A stretch of 9,249 bases of DNA from Calditrichota bacterium (GTDB lineage: Bacteria > Zixibacteria > MSB-5A5 > GN15 > FEB-12). Below, piece by piece: positions 1 through 6,754 of this stretch (the stretch's first letter is position 1; each line of letters opens with the position of its first letter). Both the position numbers and the translations under genes were made by a program. The notes below the pieces were generated by a model, which was not told the origin of the DNA, ran no database searches, and was given only the letters and a program-made list of their open reading frames with translations. The DNA lies in NCBI GenBank assembly GCA_008501655.1, contig QQUK01000338.1, positions 1 through 9,249 of the forward strand. Direction: 5' to 3'.

Positions 1-67
1 TGTTGATATCAATATCGAAGCATTCAACAAAGGACGTGAAATAAAACTCTCATCTGTTGAGGTTTAG
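1..67 (+). CDS. C-terminal end of an upstream gene, possibly a 2-oxoacid:ferredoxin oxidoreductase small subunit
   Basis: An open frame (first full codon at base 2) runs from the window edge to a TAG at 65-67. It gives 21 residues ending NKGREIKLSSVEV. The stop lies 2 bp before the buk ATG, and the buk Shine-Dalgarno GAGG (59-62) lies inside this frame, so the gene probably belongs to the same operon. The segment with an Asn-Ile-Glu-Ala-Phe followed by a Lys-Gly-Arg helix resembles the C-terminal tail of gamma subunits of 2-oxoacid:ferredoxin oxidoreductases, which often precede buk/ptb. That identity rests on a very short tail plus context and is a guess; that a coding region ends here is more secure. 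Confidence 0.45.
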   Translation, partial: VDINIEAFNKGREIKLSSVEV

Positions 68-69
68 GT

Positions 70-1137
70 ATGCCGTATCGGATGATTATTATCAATCCGG
101 GCTCGACCTCTACTAAGACTGCCTATGTTGAAGATAGCAGGAAAGTTGCATCTGAAACAATACGGCACAATGGGGAAGAGCTTGCAAAGTTTGATAATGT
201 AGCAGACCAGTTTGAACTCCGTATGGAATTGATAAACAGCTGGATCGATTCACTTGAATTAAATGTTTCGGACCTTTCAGCAATTGTTGGTAGGGGAGCG
301 CCATTAAAACCGCTTGATGGCGGTTCGTATGCTATCTCTGATGAGATGCTTGCTGATTTAAAAAATATGAGATATTCTAATCATGCTTCGAATCATGGAG
401 CAATAATAGCTTCACATATCGGGAATAAATTTAACAAACCGTCACTGATTGCCGATCCTATCACAGTTGATAATTTCAAAGATGTTTCCCGAATCTCCGG
501 AATCCCCGAAATCGAACGAAAGTGTCGGGTTCATGCTCTGAATATAAAAGAGATGTGCCGGCGAGATGCCAGAGAAGATGGTCAGGAGCTTGAGGATGTC
601 AATTATGTCTGCGCTCATATGGGAGGTGGAGTTTCGGTTGCCGCTCTTGAAAAAGGTTTGGTTATTGATGTAAACGATGCTCTTTTAGGTATGGGTCCAT
701 TCTCACCCGACCGGGCTGGTGCACTCCCTATTGGAGGACTTGTTAAGCTCTGCTATTCCGGTAAGTTCAGTGAACAGGAGATGATCGACAAACTTTCCAA
801 AAAATCTGGACTTGTAGCATATCTCGGATCATCAGACCTGATTGAAGTCGAGAAGATGATTGACGATGGTAATGAAAAAGCACTACTTTACTTTAATGCT
901 ATGGCATATCAGATTGCTAAGGAAATTGGTATTGCATCGGTTGCCTTAAAAGGGAACCTGAAGAAAATTATCTTAACCGGAGGAATGGCAAACTCAGAGC
1001 GTCTTTGTGATGAGATTAAAAAGTACTGTAGTTTCATCGGAGATGTCAAAGTAGCTGCCGGTGAATTTGAAATGGAAGCTCTTGCTGCTGCCGGTATGCG
1101 GTTTCTATCCGGAAAAGAAAAATTGAAAGCATATTGA
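70..1137 (+). CDS. buk: Butyrate kinase (branched-chain fatty acid kinase)
   Basis: Phosphorylates ADP from butyryl- or branched-chain acyl-phosphate, giving the free acid and ATP in the cytosol. The 355-residue product has the usual Buk length and ASKHA-fold signatures: the N-terminal phosphate loop N9-PGSTSTK, an RGAPLKP segment near R75, AHMGGGVSV at 182-190 (the His-Gly-rich phosphate-binding loop), GMGPFSPDRAGALP after it, and a late LTGG adenosine loop. The PGSTSTK loop and the DRAGALP segment favour butyrate kinase over acetate kinase. ATG 70 is preceded by GAGG at 59-62 with 7 bp spacing; ATG 82 (Met5) would start right at the first beta-strand and is less likely. The gene is followed immediately by two Ptb-family genes, the standard partner enzyme, which strongly supports the call. 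Whether the physiological substrate is butyryl- or isobutyryl/isovaleryl-phosphate cannot be read from the sequence. Confidence 0.93.
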   Translation: MPYRMIIINPGSTSTKTAYVEDSRKVASETIRHNGEELAKFDNVADQFELRMELINSWIDSLELNVSDLSAIVGRGAPLKPLDGGSYAISDEMLADLKNMRYSNHASNHGAIIASHIGNKFNKPSLIADPITVDNFKDVSRISGIPEIERKCRVHALNIKEMCRRDAREDGQELEDVNYVCAHMGGGVSVAALEKGLVIDVNDALLGMGPFSPDRAGALPIGGLVKLCYSGKFSEQEMIDKLSKKSGLVAYLGSSDLIEVEKMIDDGNEKALLYFNAMAYQIAKEIGIASVALKGNLKKIILTGGMANSERLCDEIKKYCSFIGDVKVAAGEFEMEALAAAGMRFLSGKEKLKAY

Positions 1138-1139
1138 CT

Positions 1140-2108
1140 ATGATTGAAAAAATAGAATCAGCTGATCAATTAATTGAAAAAGCAATTGAAATTGCCAAGG
1201 TCGGACGGAAAAAGAAGATTGCAGTTGCTGCTGCTCAGGATCCTGATGTCATCGATGCAGTAGCTCAGGCAGTCAGTCAGGGATTTATTGATGCTATTTT
1301 AGTTGGTGACAAAAAACTAATTGAGTCATACGCATCCGAAAAATCTGCCGAACTTTCGACAATGGAAATATACGATGAGCAGGACCCTATAAAAGCAGCC
1401 CACATAGCTGTAAAACTTGCCTCAGAATATCAGGCTGATGCGATAATGAAAGGTTTTCTGCCGACATCAGCACTTTTAAAGACTGTTTTAGATAAAAGAT
1501 ACAATCTGAGAGGGAAAAATACACTTTCACATTGTGCTGTTCTGGATATTCCCGGCTATCATAAGCTACTTAATTTCACCGATGGCGGGATGGTCGTAGC
1601 TCCGGATGCCGAACAGAAATTCCAGATAATTGAAAATGCTTTACTTGTTTCAAAATCATTTGGGATGTCACCGGTAAAAGTTGCACTTTCCGGTCCGTAT
1701 ATGACACCTGATGCAAACAATCCTCACACCGTTTATGATAAGGAAGTCATCGTTCCGAGAGTACAAAAAGAACTTAAAGATGTTCACATTGAAGCAAATA
1801 TCTCATTCGATCTGGCAACTGTTGGCAATTCTTCTCTGAAGAAAAAATATAATTCTGAGTTAATCGGTGATACTGATATTTTTGTGTCAAACTCTATTGA
1901 AGAGTGCAACATTGTAGCAAAATCATTGATTCAATCTATCGGAACCGTGTTTGCGGGTGTTATTGTCGGAGCCAAAGTCCCTGTATCTCTTGTCTCCCGT
2001 TCCGATACTGTAAAAAACAAAAAAGCGGCAATCGCAATTTCCTGTCTGCTTGCCGACTACTATCAAACCAATCATATTTGGAGTGATGACAGATGTCTCA
2101 AAAAGTAA
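1140..2108 (+). CDS. ptb: Phosphate butyryltransferase family protein, copy 1 (probable catalytic paralog)
   Basis: Member of the PTA/PTB family, which exchanges CoA for phosphate on acyl-CoA to make the substrate for Buk. Residues are numbered from ATG 1140 (322 aa). The N-terminal half is close to the family consensus: AVAAAQD, AILVGD, M103-KG with a Thr five residues after the Lys, L123-RGK and then SHCAVL. The C-terminal S286-R-S-D289 also matches the SRxD active-site motif. However, the region where Ptb normally has GP(L)xLDxA, HKG and AGxADI reads ANISFDLA, KKKYNSEL and IGDTDI, so part of the C-domain is unusual. A TTG at 1134 overlapping the buk TGA could add two residues, but ATG 1140, two bases past the buk stop, is preferred. 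The 3' end overlaps copy 2 by 16 bp, suggesting translational coupling. Family membership is firm; the substrate is unknown. Confidence 0.85.
   Translation: MIEKIESADQLIEKAIEIAKVGRKKKIAVAAAQDPDVIDAVAQAVSQGFIDAILVGDKKLIESYASEKSAELSTMEIYDEQDPIKAAHIAVKLASEYQADAIMKGFLPTSALLKTVLDKRYNLRGKNTLSHCAVLDIPGYHKLLNFTDGGMVVAPDAEQKFQIIENALLVSKSFGMSPVKVALSGPYMTPDANNPHTVYDKEVIVPRVQKELKDVHIEANISFDLATVGNSSLKKKYNSELIGDTDIFVSNSIEECNIVAKSLIQSIGTVFAGVIVGAKVPVSLVSRSDTVKNKKAAIAISCLLADYYQTNHIWSDDRCLKK
2081..2084 (+). promoter_or_regulatory. Shine-Dalgarno for the second Ptb-family gene
   Basis: GGAG lies 8 bp before the ATG at 2093 and inside the 3' end of the preceding gene. It supports ATG 2093 as the true start, and therefore a real 16-bp overlap between the two paralogs. 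Confidence 0.7.
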
Positions 2109-3016
2109 AATCATTTTCAGATATAGAAAAGCTTGTCTTTGAAAAAGTTAAATCAAACAGAATATACAGAGCTGCATTAGTCGCACCCTCCGACGTACAA
2201 ACTCTTGAAGCTGTTGTTCTTGCCAAAGATCATGGAATTATCGAACCTTTTTTCATCGGAGATGAGAAACTTCTCATAGAAAAAGCAACGAAATATGATA
2301 TTGATATTGATGGTATTGAAGTTTTAGATATAAATGAACCAAAACTCGCCTTAGAAACCGCTCTCAAAATGGGTGAGTTAGGGGAAATAGATTTCATTAT
2401 AAAAGGGAAAATCGAAACCAGGCAGTTTCTTGATTTTCTGTATTCTGATGAACTGAATTTTTCACCCAAAAAAAGTGCCAGTCATGTTGCAGTATATAAA
2501 ATAGATTCATATCCAAAACCTCTATTCCTCACCGACAGTTTTGTCAATACGCAACTCGATTTAAAAAAGAAAATGATGCTGATTCAAAATGCTGTTAAAT
2601 TTGCTGCGAAACTATCAGTGAACAACCCCAAAACAGCAATACTTGGTGCAGTCGAGGTTGTCTATCCTCAGATGGCAGCAACTGTCGATGCTGCGGTTCT
2701 GTCAAAAATGAATGAACGCCGCCAAATCAAAAATTGTCAGCTTGATGGACCATTGTCTCTGGATATAGCGCTTGATTCGTATGCTGCTGAGGCAAAAGGG
2801 ATTACAGATTCTGCTGTAGCCGGCGATGCTGATATTCTGGTTGCTCCTGATATTGAAACAGCCAATGGTGTTTACAAAGCGATGTCGACATTTGCACAAG
2901 CTGAAATCGGAGGAGTTATAGTCGGTGGAATAGTTCCAATTACTATAAATGCTGACTGTGATTCAATCGAAAATCGGTACAATTCGATTCTTCTGGCAAT
3001 ATTAGCAGTATCATAA
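2093..3016 (+). CDS. Phosphate butyryltransferase family protein, copy 2 (active-site residues altered)
   Basis: A 307-residue PTA/PTB-family protein, normal in length. The middle and C-terminal parts match classical Ptb well: SHVAVY, FLTDSFVNT, AVEVVYPQM, DAAVLSKM, the G219-PLSLDIA segment, AKGITDSAVAGDADILV, PDIETANGVYK and GGVIVGG. Yet the family active-site SRxD is replaced by A287-D-C-D290, and the LRxGK segment before SHVAV is replaced by a Phe-Ser-Pro-Lys-Lys stretch, so two conserved arginines are missing. The IKG at 103-105 with a Thr five residues after the Lys is kept. This is the reverse of what copy 1 has lost. The protein may be a non-catalytic partner, a structural subunit or an enzyme of altered specificity; a plain duplicate Ptb is less likely. 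It is the last gene of the buk operon; no convincing terminator follows its TAA. Confidence 0.85.
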   Translation: MSQKVKSFSDIEKLVFEKVKSNRIYRAALVAPSDVQTLEAVVLAKDHGIIEPFFIGDEKLLIEKATKYDIDIDGIEVLDINEPKLALETALKMGELGEIDFIIKGKIETRQFLDFLYSDELNFSPKKSASHVAVYKIDSYPKPLFLTDSFVNTQLDLKKKMMLIQNAVKFAAKLSVNNPKTAILGAVEVVYPQMAATVDAAVLSKMNERRQIKNCQLDGPLSLDIALDSYAAEAKGITDSAVAGDADILVAPDIETANGVYKAMSTFAQAEIGGVIVGGIVPITINADCDSIENRYNSILLAILAVS

Positions 3017-3046
3017 GAATCTCTCCCAATCTGCCTGAATCTTTTC

Positions 3047-3075
3047 TTGACTAAAGCCTTTAACTCCGTTATTAT
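3047..3075 (+). promoter_or_regulatory. Sigma70-like promoter ahead of the manC operon
   Basis: TTGACT (3047-3052) and TATTAT (3070-3075) are separated by exactly 17 bp, each one mismatch from the TTGACA/TATAAT consensus. They lie in the only substantial gap of the window (3017-3111). Transcription would start near 3082, giving a leader of about 30 nt before manC. If the organism belongs to Bacteroidota proper, whose main sigma factor prefers other boxes, this match would mean less. Confidence 0.6.
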
Positions 3076-3096
3076 CAATAGATTAATAGGAATTTG

Positions 3097-3104
3097 AGAA
3101 GGAG
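3097..3104 (+). promoter_or_regulatory. Shine-Dalgarno that sets the manC start
   Basis: AGAAGGAG sits 7 bp before the TTG at 3112. A start at the in-frame TTG 3094 would place this strong ribosome binding site inside the coding region, so 3112 is the better start. Confidence 0.8.
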
Positions 3105-3111
3105 TTGTAAT

Positions 3112-4191
3112 TTGATATACAGCATAGTCTTAGCAGGTGGAAAAGGTGAACGGTTCTGGCCCCTTTCACGGTCTGCCCGTCCGAAACAGTTTCTGAAATT
3201 AACTTCTGAAAAAATGATGCTGGTAGAGACAATCGACCGGGTTGAAGAACTGATTCCATATGACCGTTGCCGAATTGTTACAAGTAAATCTATGGAGACA
3301 TTTATTCTAAATAATGTCGAACGCTTAAATAAAGAAAATATCATTGCCGAACCGCGTGGACGTAATACCTGTATCGCTATCGGACTTGCCGCGGTCCATC
3401 TTCAGTATGATGATCCTGATGCCGTTATGGTTGTACTCTCAGCTGATCATCTGATAAAGCCGCCGGAAAAACTCCGTCAGATATTAAAAGAAGGTTGCGA
3501 AATTGCCCAAACTCAGGATTGTCTGATTACTATCGGAATCATCCCGACCCGTGCTGAAACCGGTTATGGCTATATTAAACAAGGTGATGTTTTTGAACAT
3601 TCGGGCAAATACGATGTATACAAAGTAGCTGCATTTACAGAGAAGCCAAAAGCTCCGGTTGCCCATGAATATTACTATTCACAGAACTATCTCTGGAACA
3701 GCGGGATGTTTATCTGGTCGTGTAAATCGATATTGAATGCGATTGAAAAATATCAGCCGGAACTTTATGAGCATTTAAAAAAATATGCAGAACAGATTGG
3801 TACTGATAACGAAGAAAAAGCCCGTGAAGTCCTGTTTAATGATGTCGCTTCAATCTCGATTGATTTTGCTGTACTTGAATATGCCGATAACGTCCTGGCT
3901 ATAAAAGCTGACATCGTTTGGGATGACGTCGGCGGATGGAATGCTTTGAAACGGTATAAAAAAATTACTGAAGATAACAATGTGCTTATTGGTGATACCC
4001 TTGTATTGGACACATACGAAACGACAATCTACAATGAAGAGGACGGGATTATTGCCTGCCTTGGTGTCTCTGATTTAGTGATTGTGCGTACTGATAATAT
4101 TACGATGGTCGCTCGACGGAGTGAAGTCGACCGAGTTAAAGAACTTATAAATGAGTTAAACAAGGATGAAAAAAATAAAAAATATCTATAG
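3112..4191 (+). CDS. manC: Mannose-1-phosphate guanylyltransferase (GTP), single-domain
   Basis: Makes GDP-mannose from mannose-1-phosphate and GTP, the donor for surface polysaccharide and glycan mannosylation or for GDP-fucose/rhamnose routes. With the TTG start the protein has 359 residues and begins MIYSIVLAGGKGERFWPLSR. Visible motifs are the nucleotidyltransferase signature G9-GKGERFWPLSR with PKQF at 24-27, E80-PRGRNT, SADHLI, TGYGYI, FTEKP, W195-NSGMF and W270-DDVGGW, all typical of GDP-mannose pyrophosphorylases. The C-terminal part looks like the short beta-helix of the family. The cupin mannose-6-phosphate isomerase domain of the long AlgA/ManC enzymes is absent, so isomerisation must be done elsewhere. 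No ATG is available before the catalytic motif; the TTG has a strong Shine-Dalgarno. It overlaps the next gene by 26 bp and appears to head a seven-gene operon. Confidence 0.93.
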   Translation: MIYSIVLAGGKGERFWPLSRSARPKQFLKLTSEKMMLVETIDRVEELIPYDRCRIVTSKSMETFILNNVERLNKENIIAEPRGRNTCIAIGLAAVHLQYDDPDAVMVVLSADHLIKPPEKLRQILKEGCEIAQTQDCLITIGIIPTRAETGYGYIKQGDVFEHSGKYDVYKVAAFTEKPKAPVAHEYYYSQNYLWNSGMFIWSCKSILNAIEKYQPELYEHLKKYAEQIGTDNEEKAREVLFNDVASISIDFAVLEYADNVLAIKADIVWDDVGGWNALKRYKKITEDNNVLIGDTLVLDTYETTIYNEEDGIIACLGVSDLVIVRTDNITMVARRSEVDRVKELINELNKDEKNKKYL

Positions 4192-4807
4192 TCTGCTTTT
4201 CGGATTCCTTTTACTTTTGATTGTTTTTGCCGGATGCAAAAAACAGGGAAGTACTGTTCAAGTTCCGGAAGAAACAACTCAACCGGAAGCCTCAGGCGAC
4301 AAACTCGATCTTTTGGAACTTCCTCAGGATAAAACAGTCATACCCCTTGAGTTTCCAAAAGCCGGAGAGATTACCGGAAAGATAACTCTGACCGATGAAG
4401 TAACCGACGATGACTCTTTGTATACAACAGTTACGAATATCCCTGATGAAATAGATTCACTTAACTCTCAGGCATACCGGATACAGCTTTTTTCAAGTAA
4501 AGTGTATGGAGAGTCACGAAAAGCTAAAAAAGTAGCCGACGAAATTTTTGACAGACCGGTCTTTATGGATTACGAAGTACCGTACTACAAGATTAGAGTT
4601 GGGAATTTTTCCGACCGGGAAAAAGCTGAAGAATATGCGCTCCGTGCGAAATCAGCCGGATATTCAAACGCATGGGTTGTTGCTGTGATTGTCAGTCCGA
4701 ACATAACATCTCCAATGTATGATGACCTCCCCATACAGGAGTTTCCAGATTCTCTGTATAACAATGAAGAAAATAGTGAAGATGATTCAAACGTCAGTGA
4801 CCAATAA
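4166..4807 (+). CDS. Lipoprotein with C-terminal SPOR domain
   Basis: A 213-residue exported protein. Residues 1-24 form a lipoprotein signal: Lys-rich start, a long Leu/Ile/Val/Phe core and a lipobox ending FAGC with Cys24 (Phe at -3 is slightly unusual). A polar, acidic low-complexity linker follows to about residue 100. From A103 to about 176 there is a SPOR-type repeat: YRIQLFSS at the first strand, a helix rich in Lys/Ala, then YYKIRVGNFSDREKAEEYA and a closing WVV strand. SPOR domains bind peptidoglycan stripped of stem peptides at the division septum, so a role at the cell wall or in division is likely. An acidic Asn/Asp/Ser tail ends the protein. The ATG at 4166 has only AAGG immediately upstream and probably depends on coupling with manC. 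No specific protein name can be assigned. Confidence 0.85.
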   Translation: MKKIKNIYSLLFGFLLLLIVFAGCKKQGSTVQVPEETTQPEASGDKLDLLELPQDKTVIPLEFPKAGEITGKITLTDEVTDDDSLYTTVTNIPDEIDSLNSQAYRIQLFSSKVYGESRKAKKVADEIFDRPVFMDYEVPYYKIRVGNFSDREKAEEYALRAKSAGYSNAWVVAVIVSPNITSPMYDDLPIQEFPDSLYNNEENSEDDSNVSDQ

Positions 4808-5423
4808 GATTATAACAATAGATTCCCCTTCGGCAATTAAAACCGCCGTAAAGCAAGTCTCAGGTTTGCTCAGGCAGGGTGAGATAGTGATTGCCCCGAC
4901 CGAAACAAAATACGGGATGCTTGCTGATGCATCAAATGAATCGGCACTTACTAAGCTGTTTGAGGTTAAAGGAAGACCTGAATTTATGCCGACAGCAGTT
5001 TTTTTGAGATCTGTTGAAGAGATAAAAATGTATGGAAAACTTTCTGCTAAAGCTGAAAACATCGCTGAAGAATTCCTGCCCGGCCCCTTGACTATCGTCC
5101 TTGAATCTCTCTTTGGTGATAAAACGTATCTGGTTAATAATGATAAAATAGGAATCAGAATATCCAGCTTTGACTTTATTAAACAACTCATAGATAAAGT
5201 TGATTTTCCTGTAACTGCGACATCTGCAAATCTTTCCGGTCAAGCGGATAGTCTGACTATAGATCAATTGTATAAGCTCTTTGGTGACAAAGTCTCTCTG
5301 TATGTCGATGGGGGGAAACTTGAGGGTGAAGCTTCAACAGTTGTGGATGCCAGCACTGATGAGTTGGTGGTTCTGCGTGAAGGTGCAATCAAAACAGAAC
5401 AATTAAAAAAGTATTGGAATTAA
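4782..5423 (+). CDS. tsaC: L-threonylcarbamoyladenylate synthase (YrdC/Sua5 family)
   Basis: Makes threonylcarbamoyl-AMP from threonine, bicarbonate and ATP, the first step of tRNA t6A37 modification. Using ATG 4782 the product has 213 residues, a normal size for the single-domain TsaC type; no Sua5 C-terminal domain is present. Motifs seen: A38-PTETKYG (family PTETVYG), K63-GRP, GPLTIVL (family GP.T.VL), GIRISSF and T145-ATSANLSG, with a final VVDAS...LREGAI segment. Two places deviate from the usual pattern: Lys for Val in PTETxYG, and MPTAVFL where NPLIVHV is common. Upstream in-frame ATGs at 4719 and 4764 would enlarge the overlap with the lipoprotein gene and lack good ribosome binding sites; GTG 4797 is the main alternative. 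The gene ends where the phosphatase begins. Confidence 0.88.
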   Translation: MIQTSVTNKIITIDSPSAIKTAVKQVSGLLRQGEIVIAPTETKYGMLADASNESALTKLFEVKGRPEFMPTAVFLRSVEEIKMYGKLSAKAENIAEEFLPGPLTIVLESLFGDKTYLVNNDKIGIRISSFDFIKQLIDKVDFPVTATSANLSGQADSLTIDQLYKLFGDKVSLYVDGGKLEGEASTVVDASTDELVVLREGAIKTEQLKKYWN

Positions 5424-5425
5424 TT

Positions 5426-5908
5426 TTGGATTCAAGATATAAAATAATGTTTGTCTGTACCGGTAATACCTGCCGTTCTCCAATGGCTGAAGCGGCTCTT
5501 AAAGTTCTGCTTGAAAAAGAGCGTCCCGGTAAATTTGAAGTGAATTCATCGGGGACTTCAGCTGCAAACGGGTTTCCGGCGACGATGTACGGAATAGAAG
5601 CTGCTAAAATATGGGATGCTAACCTCTCTCAACATAAATCGCAGCCGCTTAATCCGCAGTTAATTGAAGATGCTGATTTGATTTTTGCAATGACACCATC
5701 TCATTACAAGGAAATAATCCGGATGCGGAAAGATGCTGCCGGCAAAACATTCCTGTTTAAAAATTTTCCGGATCCGAGTCCTAAAGGAGATGGATTAGCT
5801 GACCCTATCGGGCAGGAACTTGCGGTGTACAACGAAACATTTTTAGAAATCGGTGAATACCTCGGGAAATATCTTCCTGAGATTTTGAAAAGGATAGATG
5901 CTAAGTAA
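5426..5908 (+). CDS. ywlE: Low-molecular-weight protein phosphatase, YwlE (protein-arginine phosphatase) type
   Basis: Cysteine-based phosphatase of the LMW-PTP fold. With a TTG start at 5426 it has 160 residues and begins MDSRYKIMF. The P-loop C11-TGNTCR17-S holds the nucleophile Cys11 and Arg17, and the general-acid Asp is likely D126 in ADPIG. Thr15 is informative: the phosphotyrosine enzymes usually have Ile at this P-loop position, while Bacillus YwlE, which dephosphorylates arginine residues, has Thr. The SSGTSA, HKSQPL and AMTPSHY segments also fit YwlE. TTG 5426 has GGA 7 bp upstream and lies just after the tsaC TAA; TTG 5414 and ATG 5447 are alternatives. A Sua5/TsaC gene also lies close to ywlE in Bacillus subtilis, which supports orthology. 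No McsB-type arginine kinase is in this window, so arginine-phosphatase activity is inferred. Confidence 0.85.
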   Translation: MDSRYKIMFVCTGNTCRSPMAEAALKVLLEKERPGKFEVNSSGTSAANGFPATMYGIEAAKIWDANLSQHKSQPLNPQLIEDADLIFAMTPSHYKEIIRMRKDAAGKTFLFKNFPDPSPKGDGLADPIGQELAVYNETFLEIGEYLGKYLPEILKRIDAK

Positions 5909-6754
5909 ATGCTGTTACGTACAAAATTACAATCATTTTTACTAATGCTTATTTTTGGAATAGGTCTTGTCCCGCTATTTTATTTTGCTTCCGTTGAGAT
6001 CGGTATTGTTCATGCCGCAACTGACAGTACAAAATCAGTAGCAAACGCAAACGATGACCCTATCGGCCGTTATGTCGAGAATATTGCTTTTGGTGTTGGC
6101 GAGAAACTCTCTTTTGATATAAACTACGGCTTCATCAACGCAGGTACTGCAACGATGGAAGTGAATCGGCTGATCGAATACGAAGGAAGACCCTGTTATC
6201 AGATAGTGACGCTGGCAAACTCTAATTCTTTCTTTTCATCTTTTTATAAAGTCGAAGATAGAGCTGAATCTATTCTTGATGCAATCGGTATGTTCAGCTG
6301 GCGGTTTGAAAAAAACCTTCGTGAAGGAAGTTACCGCTCTGACCGGCAATATTCTTTTGACCAGAGAAATCATTTTACTGTTTACAAAGAGGATACTATT
6401 GAAGTTGCTTCCTATGTTCAAGATGCTCTTTCGATCCTATATTACCTCAGAACTCAGGAGTTAAAAATTGGTACATCAATGTTTATTGATAATTTCGTTG
6501 ATGGAAGAAAATTTACAACAGAAGTCAAGGTTCTCAAAAAAGAGACGATTGAAGTTGAAGCCGGGTCATTTGATTGTTTTCTTGTCGAACCAATTATGCA
6601 GTCGGTTGGTGTTTTTAAACATGAAGGTTCTCTGAAAGTCTGGTTAACTGATGACCGGTTAAAACTTCCTGTACTCATGAAATCAAAAGTCTTAGTCGGT
6701 TCAATCTCAGCAGAATTGACCGGATATGAACTTGGTGAAATTGAGGAGTTTTAA
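5909..6754 (+). CDS. Secreted DUF3108 domain protein
   Basis: A 281-residue protein with an N-terminal export signal: Arg4/Lys6, a hydrophobic core from about residue 10 to 28 and a possible signal peptidase site after VHA (residue 36). Residues about 61-275 match the pattern of DUF3108: GEKLSFDINYGFINAGTA at the start, aromatic strands, a YxxDxxSILYYLR segment, VDGRKFTTEV, and an ending with VWLTDDRLKLPVLM. The family is all-beta, found in Gram-negative envelopes, and of unknown function. The ATG follows the preceding TAA with no gap, and the stop overlaps the next start by one base (TAATG), so it is embedded in the operon. No membrane segment beyond the signal is visible, so a periplasmic or outer-membrane-associated location is likely. 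Confidence 0.82.
   Translation: MLLRTKLQSFLLMLIFGIGLVPLFYFASVEIGIVHAATDSTKSVANANDDPIGRYVENIAFGVGEKLSFDINYGFINAGTATMEVNRLIEYEGRPCYQIVTLANSNSFFSSFYKVEDRAESILDAIGMFSWRFEKNLREGSYRSDRQYSFDQRNHFTVYKEDTIEVASYVQDALSILYYLRTQELKIGTSMFIDNFVDGRKFTTEVKVLKKETIEVEAGSFDCFLVEPIMQSVGVFKHEGSLKVWLTDDRLKLPVLMKSKVLVGSISAELTGYELGEIEEF

Noticed and set aside
70..1137. Acetate kinase as an alternative for the first full gene
   Set aside because: The PGSTSTK loop, 355-residue length and adjacency to Ptb-family genes fit butyrate kinase; acetate kinases are longer and start with a different loop.
3017..3046. Possible terminator for the buk operon
   Set aside because: The stretch is pyrimidine-rich, but I find no stem-loop with a following T-tract.
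4719..4781. Longer N-terminus for tsaC starting at ATG 4719
   Set aside because: It would extend the overlap with the lipoprotein gene to 89 bp, the extra residues fit no YrdC homolog pattern, and no Shine-Dalgarno sits at useful spacing.
4787..5191. 134-codon open frame on the minus strand
   Set aside because: It lies opposite tsaC, which has clear family motifs; the reverse product shows no recognisable domain and is rich in Ser/Ile as expected of an antisense shadow.
5426..5908. Arsenate reductase (ArsC, LMW-PTP fold)
   Set aside because: The P-loop with CTGNTCRS, the YwlE-like SSG and AMTPSHY segments and the lack of arsenic-resistance genes nearby favour a YwlE-type phosphatase.
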